A DNA stretch of 27,148 nucleotides from PBB1 sp040400875 (GTDB lineage Bacteria > Pseudomonadota > Gammaproteobacteria > Burkholderiales > Burkholderiaceae_C), in the NCBI GenBank assembly GCA_040400875.1, contig JBBAPK010000038.1, forward strand, positions 1 to 27,148. The letters run 5' to 3'. Positions 15,964 to 25,627 of this stretch are shown in pieces. The number at the start of each line of letters is the position of its first letter. The first letter of the stretch is position 1. Both the position numbers and the translations under genes were made by a program. The notes beneath the pieces are model-generated. The model worked only from the letters and a program-made list of their open reading frames with translations, made no database searches and was not told where the DNA came from.

Positions 15964-16496
15964 GCGCGCATTCGGGGCGCTGCGGCATCCTTGGCCGACA
16001 GCGCTGGCGTGATGCCGTCGAGCGGCCAGGCGATCGCCAGGTCGGGGTCGTCCCAGCGCACGCTGCCTTCCGATTCGGGACGGTAGTAGTCGGTGGTCTT
16101 GTAGAGAAAGTCGGCGCTGTCGCTGGTGACCAGAAAGCCGTGCGCGAGCCCGGCCGGGATCCACATCTGCCGGTGGTTCGCACCACTCAACTCGACACCG
16201 ACCCAGCGGCCGAAGGTGGGGCTGTCGGCTCGGATGTCGGCTGCCACATCGAACACGCTGCCCTGCGTGACCCGCACCAGCTTGCCTTGGGCATGGGGCG
16301 GCCGCTGGAAGTGCAGCCCGCGCAGCACGCCCTTGGCCGAACGCGAGTGGTTGTCCTGCACGAAGTCGACCGTGTGGCCGACGGCCTCGTTGAAGGCGCG
16401 CTGGTTGAAGCTTTCGAAGAAGAAGCCGCGCTCGTCGCCGAACACCCTGGGCTCGATGATCAGAACGCCTTCGATGGCCGTGGTGGTGACTTTCAT
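15960..16496 (-). CDS. rmlC: dTDP-4-dehydrorhamnose 3,5-epimerase
   Basis: A 178-residue cupin enzyme of the dTDP-L-rhamnose pathway. RGFFFESFN, QDNHSRSAKGVLRGLHFQ with catalytic His62, the Asp-bearing VFDVAADIR, and Tyr132 in LYKTTDYY are the expected active-site elements. The length is normal. The ATG at 16496 shares one base with the rmlA stop, and its stop overlaps the WecA-like start. It epimerises the RmlB product at C3 and C5 before reduction by RmlD. Confidence 0.97.
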   Translation of the reverse strand: MKVTTTAIEGVLIIEPRVFGDERGFFFESFNQRAFNEAVGHTVDFVQDNHSRSAKGVLRGLHFQRPPHAQGKLVRVTQGSVFDVAADIRADSPTFGRWVGVELSGANHRQMWIPAGLAHGFLVTSDSADFLYKTTDYYRPESEGSVRWDDPDLAIAWPLDGITPALSAKDAAAPRMRA

Positions 16497-17386
16497 CAGA
16501 ATACCTGTGATTTGACGATTTGCATGAGGTACTGGCCGTAGCCGTTCTTGAGCATGGGCCGAGCCAGCGCCTCGAGCTGGGCGGCAGTGATCCAGCCCGA
16601 GCGAAACGCGATCTCCTCGGGGCAGGCCACCTTGAGACCCTGGCGCTTTTCGAGCGTGGCGATGAACTGGCTGGCTTCGAGCAGGCTGTCGTGCGTGCCG
16701 GTGTCGAGCCAGGCGTAGCCGCGGCCCATGATCTCGACGCTCAGCTGGCCTTGCTCGAGGTAACGCGCGTTGACGTCGGTGATTTCGAGCTCGCCGCGCG
16801 GCGAAGGTCGGATGTCAGCGGCGATGTCGCAAACCTGCGAGTCGTAGAAGTACAGCCCGGTGACAGCGTAGTTGCTTTGCGGCGCCAGGGGCTTTTCCTC
16901 GATGCTGAGCGCGCGTCGGTTGGCGTCGAAAGCGACCACGCCGTAGCGCTCGGGATCGTGCACGTGATAAGCGAACACCGAGGCGCCACTGTCGCGTGCG
17001 TTGGCCGCGTGCAGCAGCCCTTGCAGGTCGTGGCCGTGGTAGACGTTGTCGCCCAGCACCAACGCACTCGGGGCGCCGCCCACGAACTGCTTGCCAAGGA
17101 TAAAGGCCTGCGCCAGTCCGTCAGGGCTGGGCTGCACGCAGTAGCTGATGTTCACGCCCCAGCGGCTGCCGTCGCCCAGCAGGGCGGAAAAGCGCGGCGT
17201 GTCTTGCGGCGTGCTGATCAGCAGGATGTCGCGGATGCCGGCCAGCATCAGCGTGCTCAGCGGGTAATAGACCATGGGCTTGTCGTACACCGGCAGCAAC
17301 TGCTTGCTGACGGCCAGCGTGGCCGGATGCAGCCGGGTGCCGGAGCCGCCGGCCAGCACGATGCCCTTGCGTGGGGAAATGGTCAT
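16496..17386 (-). CDS. rmlA: Glucose-1-phosphate thymidylyltransferase
   Basis: A 296-residue nucleotidyltransferase making dTDP-glucose from dTTP and glucose-1-phosphate, the first step of dTDP-rhamnose synthesis. The signature GIVLAGGSGTRLHP (8-21), the sugar-binding KPMVYYPLS, the metal-binding Asp in LVLGDNVYHG and IEEKP are all present and length is standard for the RmlA short form. It lies 18 bp after rmlD and overlaps rmlC by one base. Confidence 0.97.
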   Translation of the reverse strand: MTISPRKGIVLAGGSGTRLHPATLAVSKQLLPVYDKPMVYYPLSTLMLAGIRDILLISTPQDTPRFSALLGDGSRWGVNISYCVQPSPDGLAQAFILGKQFVGGAPSALVLGDNVYHGHDLQGLLHAANARDSGASVFAYHVHDPERYGVVAFDANRRALSIEEKPLAPQSNYAVTGLYFYDSQVCDIAADIRPSPRGELEITDVNARYLEQGQLSVEIMGRGYAWLDTGTHDSLLEASQFIATLEKRQGLKVACPEEIAFRSGWITAAQLEALARPMLKNGYGQYLMQIVKSQVF

Positions 17387-17404
17387 GGGTCGTTTCGTGA
17401 GGGC

Positions 17405-18298
17405 TCAGCCCAGCACCTCGGCCAGCATGCGGTCGACGCCGCTTTGCCAATCCGGGAGCTGCAGGCCGAAGGTGTTGCGAAGTTTTTCGGTGTTGAGCCG
17501 TGAGTTGGCCGGCCGCCGCGCCGGCGTCGGAAACGCGCTGGTGGGCACCGCGGCAATCGCTTCGCGTGCCACGCGGATGGGCACACCGCGTGAGCGAGCA
17601 TTTTCGATCACGTGTGTGGCGTAACCATGCCAGCTGGTGTGGCCCGAAGCCACCGCGTGATAGGTGCCACCGTGCTGCGGCTGCAGCGCCACGCTGCGCA
17701 TGGCGTGAGCGGTCAGGTCGGCCAGCAGGTCAGCCCCGGTCGGCGCGCCGATCTGGTCGTCGATCACCTTGAGCGCGTCGCGCTCCTGAGCGAGCTTGAG
17801 CATGGTGCGCGCGAAATTGCCGCCGCGCGCCGCATAGACCCAGCTGGTGCGAAAGATCAGGTGCTGGCAGCCGCTCGCGCGAATCAGCTCCTCGCCGTCG
17901 AGTTTGGTCGCGCCGTACACGCCCAGCGGACCGGTGGGCGCGTCTTCGGCCCGCGCGGTCGAGCCGCTGCCGTCAAAGACGTAGTCGGTGCTGTAGTGCA
18001 TCAGCCAGGCCCCCAGGGCCGCGGCTTCTCGCGCCAGCACGCCAGGGGCGGTCGCGTTGATGGCGCGTGCCAGGTCGGGTTCGCTCTCGGCCTTGTCGAC
18101 GGCGGTGTGGGCCGCTGCATTGACGATCCAGCGGGGTGCCACCTCGCGCACCGTGGCAACCAACGATTCGGGTTTGGAAAAATCGGCGCTGAGCCCGGTG
18201 CTGTCGGCATCGAGCGCGATGACCTCGCCCAGCGGGGCGAGCGCGCGCTGCAGTTCCCAGCCGACCTGCCCGTTCTTGCCAAACAGCAAGATCTTCAT
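17405..18298 (-). CDS. rmlD: dTDP-4-dehydrorhamnose reductase
   Basis: A 297-residue short-chain dehydrogenase/reductase of extended type: nucleotide loop FGKNGQVGWEL, YSTDYVFDG, and catalytic YGATK. It reduces dTDP-4-keto-rhamnose to dTDP-L-rhamnose with NAD(P)H. The start was placed at ATG 18298 because it makes an ATGA overlap with the rmlB stop and begins the conserved MKILLFG strand; the open frame continues 12 codons upstream within rmlB. Confidence 0.96.
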   Translation of the reverse strand: MKILLFGKNGQVGWELQRALAPLGEVIALDADSTGLSADFSKPESLVATVREVAPRWIVNAAAHTAVDKAESEPDLARAINATAPGVLAREAAALGAWLMHYSTDYVFDGSGSTARAEDAPTGPLGVYGATKLDGEELIRASGCQHLIFRTSWVYAARGGNFARTMLKLAQERDALKVIDDQIGAPTGADLLADLTAHAMRSVALQPQHGGTYHAVASGHTSWHGYATHVIENARSRGVPIRVAREAIAAVPTSAFPTPARRPANSRLNTEKLRNTFGLQLPDWQSGVDRMLAEVLG

Positions 18299-19362
18299 GC
18301 GGTGCCACCCGCGGCGTACTGTTTTTGTACCCACTCGCGGTAGGCGCCGCTTTGCACACGCCCCACCCAGTCGGCGTGGTCCAGATACCAGCGCACGGTC
18401 TTGCGAATGCCGGTCTCAAACGTCTCGGCGGGCTTCCAGCCGAGCTCGCGCTCGAGCTTGCGCGCATCGATGGCGTAGCGGCGATCGTGGCCGGGCCGGT
18501 CGGTCACGTGGGTGATGAGCCGGCGGTGGCTGCCAGCGGGGTCAGGCCGCATCTCGTCGAGCAGCGCGCACACCGTGTGCACGATGTCGAGGTTGGGTTT
18601 TTCGTTCCAGCCGCCGATGTTGTAGGTCTCGCCGACTCGCCCGCCTGCCAGCACCACCCGAATGGCAGCGCAGTGGTCTTTCACGAACAGCCAGTCGCGC
18701 ACCTGCTGACCGTTGCCGTAGACCGGCAGCGGCTTGCCCGCCAGCGCGTTGACGATCATCAGCGGGATGAGTTTTTCGGGAAAGTGGAACGGCCCGTAGT
18801 TGTTGCTGCAGTTGGTGGTCAGCACCGGCAACCCGTAGGTGTGATGCCAGGCACGCACCAGGTGATCGCTGGCTGCCTTGCTGGCCGAATACGGGCTGTT
18901 GGGTTCGTACAGGTGGGTTTCGGTGAAGGGCGCATCGCCGGGCCCGAGTGATCCGTAGACCTCGTCGGTGGACACATGGTGGAAGCGGAACCGCTCGCGC
19001 TCGGAGCCGGCCAGCGTGGACCAGAACGCTCGGGCGGCTTCCAGCAAGGTGAAGGTGCCCTGCACATTGGTGTGGATGAAGGCGCCGGGTCCGTGGATGC
19101 TGCGGTCGACGTGACTCTCGGCCGCGAAGTGCACCACGGCGCGCGGCTTGTGGGTGGCAAACAACTGATCAAGCAGCGCGCGGTCGGTGATGTCGCCGTG
19201 CACGAAGACATGGCGCGGATCGCCGTCGAGCGAACTCAGGCTTTCCAGATTGCCAGCGTAGGTCAGCGCATCGAGATTGAGCACCGGCTCGCTGGACTCG
19301 GTCAGCCAGTCGAGCACGAAATTGGCGCCGATGAAGCCGGCTCCGCCTGTGACGAGGATCAT
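18295..19362 (-). CDS. rmlB: dTDP-glucose 4,6-dehydratase
   Basis: A 355-residue extended SDR enzyme converting dTDP-glucose to dTDP-4-keto-6-deoxyglucose. It shows GGAGFIGANF (nucleotide loop), HVSTDEVYGSL with the catalytic Asp-Glu pair, and YSASKAASDH with the Tyr-Lys pair. First gene of the minus-strand rmlBDAC-wecA-like operon. A TAGAAT -10 candidate lies about 53 nt before the ATG. Its product could also feed other dTDP amino sugars if the DegT enzyme of the facing operon uses it. Confidence 0.97.
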   Translation of the reverse strand: MILVTGGAGFIGANFVLDWLTESSEPVLNLDALTYAGNLESLSSLDGDPRHVFVHGDITDRALLDQLFATHKPRAVVHFAAESHVDRSIHGPGAFIHTNVQGTFTLLEAARAFWSTLAGSERERFRFHHVSTDEVYGSLGPGDAPFTETHLYEPNSPYSASKAASDHLVRAWHHTYGLPVLTTNCSNNYGPFHFPEKLIPLMIVNALAGKPLPVYGNGQQVRDWLFVKDHCAAIRVVLAGGRVGETYNIGGWNEKPNLDIVHTVCALLDEMRPDPAGSHRRLITHVTDRPGHDRRYAIDARKLERELGWKPAETFETGIRKTVRWYLDHADWVGRVQSGAYREWVQKQYAAGGTA

Positions 19363-19414
19363 GGGGTGCTTGCGCTGAGTGGTGGGGCGCCGCTGACACC
19401 TCGGGCGGCTCCAA

Positions 19415-19420
19415 ATTCTA
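19415..19420 (-). promoter_or_regulatory. Candidate -10 box for the rml operon
   Basis: TAGAAT on the minus strand, 52 nt before the rmlB ATG, inside the shared octamer CCTAGAAT (19422-19415) that also occurs twice between lysS and the glycan operon. No convincing -35 hexamer. Confidence 0.45.
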
Positions 19421-19449
19421 GGTGTTCGCCCTCACTGCGGCCCAGCGAC

Positions 19450-19455
19450 GATAAT
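19450..19455 (+). promoter_or_regulatory. Candidate -10 box for the DEAD-box helicase gene
   Basis: GATAAT matches TATAAT at five of six positions and is only 6 nt before the ATG at 19462, which predicts a leaderless or nearly leaderless transcript. The intergenic stretch 19363-19461 holds this and the divergent rmlB candidate. Confidence 0.4.
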
Positions 19456-19461
19456 CAGAAG

Positions 19462-20973
<1,512 letters not shown>

Positions 20974-20991
20974 GCGGCTGGGGCTGTGGCT

Positions 20992-21756
20992 TCACGCCAG
21001 CAACGCGAAAACCGCCGGGATGTCGCCGGGCAGGGTGACGCCCAATGCTTTAAAGCCGGCCACGGTGTCGGTTCGGCTCCAGCCTGACTCCAGCGTGAGG
21101 CCGCAACTGATAGCCAGCCGCGTGTTGCCCGACAGGGTGCTCAGCAAGGCGCCGAGCAGCACCGGGTTGCGGTAGGGCGTTTCGATCATCAACTGCGTTT
21201 GCCCGATCTTTCGCGACAAGGACTCGAGCTCTCGAAGCCGTGCCGCCCGTGCCGCCGCGTCGATCGGCAAGTAGCCGACAAAGGCAAAGCTTTGTCCGTT
21301 GAGCCCGCTTGCGGCAAGTGCCAGCATCAGTGAATTCGGCCCCGCCAAGGGCTGCACACGCAGCTTCAAGGCGTGTGCTGCTGAGACCAGTTCGGCACCC
21401 GGGTCGGCGATCGCGGGCATGCCGGCTTCCGAGATCAGCCCCATGTCCTGGCCAGCAAGCGCCGGCTCGAGCAGGGCCCTGAGGTCGCCACCGGGCGCCG
21501 ACGGCGCACCTTTGCGTGGCCGCGGCAGCTCGACGATGGCGATCGATTGCAGCGGCTGCGCGAGCGGCACGATCTCGTCGACCCGCTTGAGAAATGCCCG
21601 TGTGGTCTTGGCGTTTTCGGCCACCCAGCAGGGCAGTCGGGCGGCAATTCGGATCACGCCCAGGGGCAGCACCTCTTGCAGATCGACTGCCCCGGTTTCG
21701 GTCGAGTCGACACCGAAGTCCAAGGCGTTGGGTACGAGGTAGAGCACGCCGCTCAC
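20992..21756 (-). CDS. RsmI/tetrapyrrole-methylase-fold SAM methyltransferase
   Basis: A 254-residue protein of the SAM-dependent tetrapyrrole methylase superfamily. GLISEAGMPAIADPGAELV corresponds to the VSDAGTP-type loop of RsmI, and AGPNSLMLALAASGLNGQSFAFVGYLP to its SAM-binding segment. It is shorter than RsmI (about 280 residues) and the N-terminal GDL-type motif is not obvious, so it is a sister group whose target is not defined. The GTG start at 21756 overlaps the yceF stop as GTGA; a second GTG follows three codons later. Confidence 0.82.
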   Translation of the reverse strand: MSGVLYLVPNALDFGVDSTETGAVDLQEVLPLGVIRIAARLPCWVAENAKTTRAFLKRVDEIVPLAQPLQSIAIVELPRPRKGAPSAPGGDLRALLEPALAGQDMGLISEAGMPAIADPGAELVSAAHALKLRVQPLAGPNSLMLALAASGLNGQSFAFVGYLPIDAAARAARLRELESLSRKIGQTQLMIETPYRNPVLLGALLSTLSGNTRLAISCGLTLESGWSRTDTVAGFKALGVTLPGDIPAVFALLA

Positions 21757-22355
21757 GGTGGCCCCGGATTCAACGGATCCACTCCGGCTCGACGCAGCAG
21801 CTCGCAGGTGCGAATCAGGGGCAGGCCGATCAGCGCGGTCGGGTCGTCAGACTCCACCGATTGCAGCAAGGCGATGCCCAAGGCTTCTGACTTGGCGCTT
21901 CCAGCGCAGTCATAGGGACGTTCGGCCAGCAAATAGCGCTCGATCTCGTCGTCGCCCAGCGATCGAAATGTCACCGTGACCCGCGCAAGGTCGCTGGCCT
22001 CAAACCCTGAGCGCATGCACACCACCGACACCGCCGTGTGAAACACCACTCGCTGCGCGCTCATGGCCCGAAGCTGCTGCACGGCGTTGTCGTGATTTCC
22101 GGGCTTGCCCAGCAGCAGACCGTCGAGTTCGGGCACCTGATCCGATCCGATGACGACCGCGTCGGGGTGCTGTTGTGCCACAGCGCGCGCCTTGGCCAAT
22201 GACAAGCGAAGGGCGACTTCAGCGGCAGGCTCCTGGGGGCTTGGCGTCTCGTCGACGTCTGGCGCCACCACATCGAAGGCAAGGCGAAGGCGGCTCAGCA
22301 GCTCTCGGCGGTAGATCGAGGTCGAGGCCAGAAGCAGGGATGGCTGTTGGGACAT
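21753..22355 (-). CDS. yceF: Maf/YceF-family nucleotide pyrophosphatase
   Basis: A 200-residue Maf-like protein. LLLASTSIYRRELL at the N-terminus, VDETPSP, VIGSDQV and the C-terminal CAGSAKSEALGIAL with DDPTALIGLPL fit the YceF (7-methyl-GTP pyrophosphatase) clade rather than YhdE. The divergent position beside yceD-rpmF is the same as in Escherichia coli, supporting the name. ATG 22355 begins the conserved domain; the open frame upstream runs through the divergent yceD region and is ignored. It removes modified nucleotides in the cytoplasm. Confidence 0.92.
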   Translation of the reverse strand: MSQQPSLLLASTSIYRRELLSRLRLAFDVVAPDVDETPSPQEPAAEVALRLSLAKARAVAQQHPDAVVIGSDQVPELDGLLLGKPGNHDNAVQQLRAMSAQRVVFHTAVSVVCMRSGFEASDLARVTVTFRSLGDDEIERYLLAERPYDCAGSAKSEALGIALLQSVESDDPTALIGLPLIRTCELLRRAGVDPLNPGPP

Positions 22356-22363
22356 TCGCTGCG

Positions 22364-22369
22364 ATTGTC
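22364..22369 (-). promoter_or_regulatory. Candidate -10 box for yceF
   Basis: GACAAT on the minus strand, 8 nt before the ATG at 22355, with no Shine-Dalgarno sequence between. It matches TATAAT at four of six positions. Confidence 0.3.
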
Positions 22370-22407
22370 CCATCCGGTGCGCGCCGCCTCGGTGATCCGC
22401 CGGGCCG

Positions 22408-22413
22408 TAAACT
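22408..22413 (+). promoter_or_regulatory. Candidate -10 box for yceD
   Basis: TAAACT, matching TATAAT at four of six positions, 8 nt before the ATG at 22422. The short leader contains no ribosome binding site. Confidence 0.35.
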
Positions 22414-22421
22414 GGCTCGGC

Positions 22422-22979
22422 ATGGACCCCTCTGACTTCAATCCCCACGGCGTGGACATCGCAGCTTTTGCGCGCCGAGGCGATGCCGCCAGCGGCGCGC
22501 TCGCACTGACAGGCTTTGGCCGGCTTTGCGGCGAAGCGCATCCCGAGGCCAGACCCAACCCCGCCGATCAGATGCATTGGAAAGCCGATGCAGAGGCGCG
22601 GTCTGTGCGCGCCGGTGGCAGCGAGGTCTGGGTCCATCTGCATGCCCAGGCGCATCTTTCGCTGGTGTGCCAGCGTTGCCTGCAACCAGTTGACGCCTCA
22701 CTTCAGTTCGATCGAAGCTTTCGCTTCGTGCCCGACGAGAAGCAGGCTGCGGCGATCGATGCCGACATCGAAGAAGACGTGCTGGTGCTTTCAAGAAACT
22801 TTGACCTCGTGGAGCTCATCGAGGACGAGTTGCTGTTGGCTTTGCCATTGGTGCCGCGCCACGAAATTTGCCCGCAGCCCCTGGCAGGCCCCACCGATCC
22901 GGTTGCCTTTGACGAGCGGATCAACCCATTTGATGTGCTCAGCGGGTTGAAAATCAAGCGCAAGCCGGTGTCGAACTGA
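22422..22979 (+). CDS. yceD: YceD family protein (DUF177)
   Basis: A 185-residue protein with the DUF177 features: a LVCQRCLQPV segment near residue 80 with a CxxC pair, an acidic stretch (DADIEEDVLVL), then LVELIEDELLLALPLVPRH and a C-terminal NPFDVLSGLK. In proteobacteria this gene sits directly before rpmF and is connected with 23S rRNA accumulation and ribosome biogenesis. The start ATG 22422 follows the TAAACT box; a frame extension to 22347 would overlap yceF and is not used. Confidence 0.93.
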   Translation: MDPSDFNPHGVDIAAFARRGDAASGALALTGFGRLCGEAHPEARPNPADQMHWKADAEARSVRAGGSEVWVHLHAQAHLSLVCQRCLQPVDASLQFDRSFRFVPDEKQAAAIDADIEEDVLVLSRNFDLVELIEDELLLALPLVPRHEICPQPLAGPTDPVAFDERINPFDVLSGLKIKRKPVSN

Positions 22980-22989
22980 TCGCCCGACC

Positions 22990-22998
22990 TGATACACT
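22990..22998 (+). promoter_or_regulatory. Candidate extended -10 promoter upstream of rpmF
   Basis: TGATACACT reads TGn plus TACACT. Transcription from about 23005 would give rpmF a leader near 118 nt. The 22980-23122 interval holds this and a small GCCC-AAA-GGGC hairpin at 23058-23068; I see no known leader regulator. Confidence 0.4.
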
Positions 22999-23122
22999 CG
23001 CGCACCTTTTTGGCAGTGATGGATTCCGCAGTTTTGTGGCGTGCTCCTGCTGCCAGCGCCCAAAGGGCACGTGTTCAGTTTCGTCGCCCGGCGCCACAAA
23101 TCCAACGTTCGCGGAGAAAAAG

Positions 23123-23305
23123 ATGGCCGTTCAGCAAAACAAGAAGTCGCCTTCAAAACGCGGCATGCACCGTTCACACAACGCACTCACCACCCCGGGG
23201 ACCGCCATCGAGCCGACCACCGGTGAGTTGCATCTGCGTCATCACGTGAGCCCCAACGGCTTTTACCGTGGCCGCAAGATTTTCAAGACCAAGGCCGACG
23301 CCTGA
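23123..23305 (+). CDS. rpmF: 50S ribosomal protein L32
   Basis: A 60-residue basic ribosomal protein: MAVQQNKKSPSKRGMHRSHN, then PTTGELHLRHHVSPNGFYRGRKI. The length and sequence are typical of betaproteobacterial L32 of the zinc-free kind, without the four cysteines. A GGAG site lies nine bases before the ATG at 23123. It is followed by a hairpin with a T-run and then plsX, the usual linkage of ribosome and lipid synthesis genes. Confidence 0.98.
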   Translation: MAVQQNKKSPSKRGMHRSHNALTTPGTAIEPTTGELHLRHHVSPNGFYRGRKIFKTKADA

Positions 23306-23378
23306 TTTCTTGACGCTGCCATGATGGTCACGCTGCCCTGTCGGCTGCGCTGGCCGGCGAACCCCGCAGCCCCAGACG

Positions 23379-23415
23379 GCCCGGCCCCTGCCCCCAAAGC
23401 ATCGCCGGGCTTTTT
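23379..23415 (+). terminator. Candidate intrinsic terminator or attenuator after rpmF
   Basis: GCCCGG (23379-23384) can pair with CCGGGC (23405-23410), followed at once by TTTTT (23411-23415). The 20-nt loop is long; a shorter AAAGC/GCTTT pairing competes. It may lower transcription from rpmF into plsX. Confidence 0.45.
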
Positions 23416-23454
23416 CGTTTGGTTCGTGCCGATGACAGGCCTGAACGGGTTGAA

Positions 23455-24576
23455 ATGAATCTCGCCGACGAGAAGCCGACAAACGTCCCCGCGCGCAGCC
23501 CTGTCAGGCTGTCCGTTGACTGCATGGGCGGCGACCATGGTCCCTCGATCGTGCTGCCGGCTTGTCAGGCTTTTTTGTCGCGTCATCCCGACGCCGAATT
23601 GATCCTCGTCGGTCGCCTCGATGCCTTGAAACCCGCCAGCCAGTGGCCTCGTTGCAGTTTCGTGGAAGCCACCGAGGTGGTCGAGATGGACGACTCGATC
23701 GAAGTCGCCCTGCGACGCAAGAAGCAGTCGTCGATGCGACTGGCCATTGAACTGCTCAAGCCCGATGAATTAGGGGCCACTGCTGCCGACGTATGCGTGT
23801 CCGCGGGCAACACCGGCGCGTTGATGGCCGTGTCCCGCTACGTGCTGAAGACGCTGGATGGCATCGACCGGCCGGCGATCTCAGGCGATTTGCCCAATCA
23901 GAAGGGCGGCCACACCACGGTGCTCGATCTGGGTGCCAATGTCGACTGCACGGCCGCACACATGCTGCAATTTGCGGTGATGGGCAGCGCGCTGTTGGCG
24001 GCTGTCGAAGGCAAGCCCCAGCCCACCGTGGGCCTGCTCAACATCGGCGAAGAGGCGATCAAGGGCAACGAGGTGATCAAGCAGGCTGCCGAATTGCTGC
24101 GTGCGGCAGCTGCCGGCGGGCACATCAATTTCTACGGCAATGTCGAAGGTAACGACCTGTTCAAGGGCACGGTCGACATCGTGGTGTGCGATGGCTTTGT
24201 CGGCAACGTGGCGCTGAAGGCGGCCGAGGGCCTGGCCACCCTGTTTTCTGGCGCACTACGGCAGGAATTCGGCCGTGGTGTCTTAAGCCGGTTGTCCGCC
24301 CTGGTCGCATCGCCGGTGCTCAAGCGCTTCAAGGCTCAGGTGGACTACCGCCGCTACAACGGTGCGGCGTTGCTGGGGCTGCGCGGGCTGGTTTTCAAGA
24401 GCCACGGTTCGGCGGATGCGGTGGCATTCGAATACGCATTGAACCGCGCTTATGATGCCGCGCGCCACGGTCTGCTCGAAAAGGCACACGAGCGCATCCG
24501 CGACACGCTGGAGGCGATGCCCGCCTTCGGCGCTGTACAGCCACCCAAGATGAGCGCCCCGCACACCACCGAATGA
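23455..24576 (+). CDS. plsX: Phosphate acyltransferase PlsX
   Basis: A 373-residue enzyme that makes acyl-phosphate from acyl-ACP for phospholipid synthesis. VDCMGGDHGP at the N-terminus, SAGNTGALM, LDLGANVDC, LNIGEEAIKGN and CDGFVGNVALK are family motifs. The ATG at 23455 is preferred to the TTG at 23419 because the family domain begins soon after it and the TTG codon lies in the T-run region of the hairpin. Its stop overlaps fabH as ATGA. Confidence 0.97.
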   Translation: MNLADEKPTNVPARSPVRLSVDCMGGDHGPSIVLPACQAFLSRHPDAELILVGRLDALKPASQWPRCSFVEATEVVEMDDSIEVALRRKKQSSMRLAIELLKPDELGATAADVCVSAGNTGALMAVSRYVLKTLDGIDRPAISGDLPNQKGGHTTVLDLGANVDCTAAHMLQFAVMGSALLAAVEGKPQPTVGLLNIGEEAIKGNEVIKQAAELLRAAAAGGHINFYGNVEGNDLFKGTVDIVVCDGFVGNVALKAAEGLATLFSGALRQEFGRGVLSRLSALVASPVLKRFKAQVDYRRYNGAALLGLRGLVFKSHGSADAVAFEYALNRAYDAARHGLLEKAHERIRDTLEAMPAFGAVQPPKMSAPHTTE

Positions 24577-25583
24577 ACGCCCCTGCCCCAACGCCGGCCT
24601 CATCCTTGCCTCGCTTTTCTCGCATTGCCGGAACCGGCGGCTATCTGCCTCACAACCGTGTTACCAATGCGCAGTTGGCTGACCGGCTAGCGGCTGCGGG
24701 TGTGGAGACTTCCGACGACTGGATCACCGAACGCACCGGGATCAAGTCACGCCACTTTGCGCATGACGACGAGTTGTGCAGCGATCTGGCGGTAGCCGCC
24801 GCGCGGGCTGCGATGGCTGCTGCCGGATGCAGTGCCCAATCGATCGACCTCATCATCGTGGCCACTTCGACGCCCGACATGGTGTTTCCCTCGACCGCTT
24901 GCATCGTGCAGCACAAGCTGGGCATCGCGGGTTGTCCGGCCTTCGACGTGCAGGCGGTCTGCTCGGGCTTCGTGTACGCGCTGACGCTGGCCGATTCCAT
25001 GATCCGCACCGGTGCGGCTTCGCGGGCGCTGGTGATCGGCGCGGAGATCTTTTCGCGTCTGCTCGACTTCGGTGACCGCACCACCTGCGTCTTGTTCGGC
25101 GACGGCGCGGGTGCCGTGGTGCTCGAAGCCAGCGACCAGCCCGGCATCCTGGCCAGCGAACTGCACGCCGACGGCCGCCACGTGGGCATTCTGTGTACGC
25201 CGGGTGGCGTGTCCGGCGGGGTGCTGCGCGGTGATGCCACCTTGAAGATGGACGGCCAGGCGGTGTTCAAGCTGGCGGTGACGGTGCTGGAAGAGGTGGC
25301 TCGCTCGGTGCTGATCAAGGCGGGCCGCAACGAAGGCGACATCGACTGGCTGATTCCGCACCAGGCCAACATCCGCATCATGCAAAGCACGGCACGCAAG
25401 CTGAAGCTGCCGATGGAAAAAGTGATCGTCACCGTGGCCGACCATGGCAACACCTCAGCTGCTTCGATTCCGCTGGCGCTGGATGTGGCCGTGCGATCCG
25501 GCCAGATCGCGCGCGGCGATACCGTGATGCTCGAAGGCGTGGGCGGCGGCTTCACATGGGGCGCGGTGCTCCTCGACTACTGA
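24573..25583 (+). CDS. fabH: 3-oxoacyl-ACP synthase III
   Basis: A 336-residue condensing enzyme starting fatty acid synthesis from acetyl-CoA and malonyl-ACP. The catalytic triad is present: Cys130 in VQAVCSGF, His263 in IPHQANIRI and Asn293 in HGNTSAAS. The C-terminal GVGGGFTWGA is also typical. The N-terminal extension of about 13 residues before the first strand is Ala/Pro-rich. It is translationally coupled to plsX; 44 bp separate it from fabD. Confidence 0.98.
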   Translation: MNAPAPTPASSLPRFSRIAGTGGYLPHNRVTNAQLADRLAAAGVETSDDWITERTGIKSRHFAHDDELCSDLAVAAARAAMAAAGCSAQSIDLIIVATSTPDMVFPSTACIVQHKLGIAGCPAFDVQAVCSGFVYALTLADSMIRTGAASRALVIGAEIFSRLLDFGDRTTCVLFGDGAGAVVLEASDQPGILASELHADGRHVGILCTPGGVSGGVLRGDATLKMDGQAVFKLAVTVLEEVARSVLIKAGRNEGDIDWLIPHQANIRIMQSTARKLKLPMEKVIVTVADHGNTSAASIPLALDVAVRSGQIARGDTVMLEGVGGGFTWGAVLLDY

Positions 25584-25627
25584 GCCCGCCTCGCAGGCGC
25601 GCGCTTTTGACACCCTGAGACCTTGCA

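Noticed and set aside
20974..20991. Bidirectional terminator between the helicase and methyltransferase genes
   Set aside because: Only 18 bp, with no inverted repeat or T-run.
23036..23122. In-frame GTG extension of rpmF with four Cys residues near its start
   Set aside because: L32 length and the GGAG site fix the start at 23123; the Cys residues are not in the zinc-binding arrangement of L32.
25584..25627. Small hairpin CGCCT-CGC-AGGCG between fabH and fabD
   Set aside because: Five-bp stem with only four T residues after a GC stretch; too weak to call a terminator.
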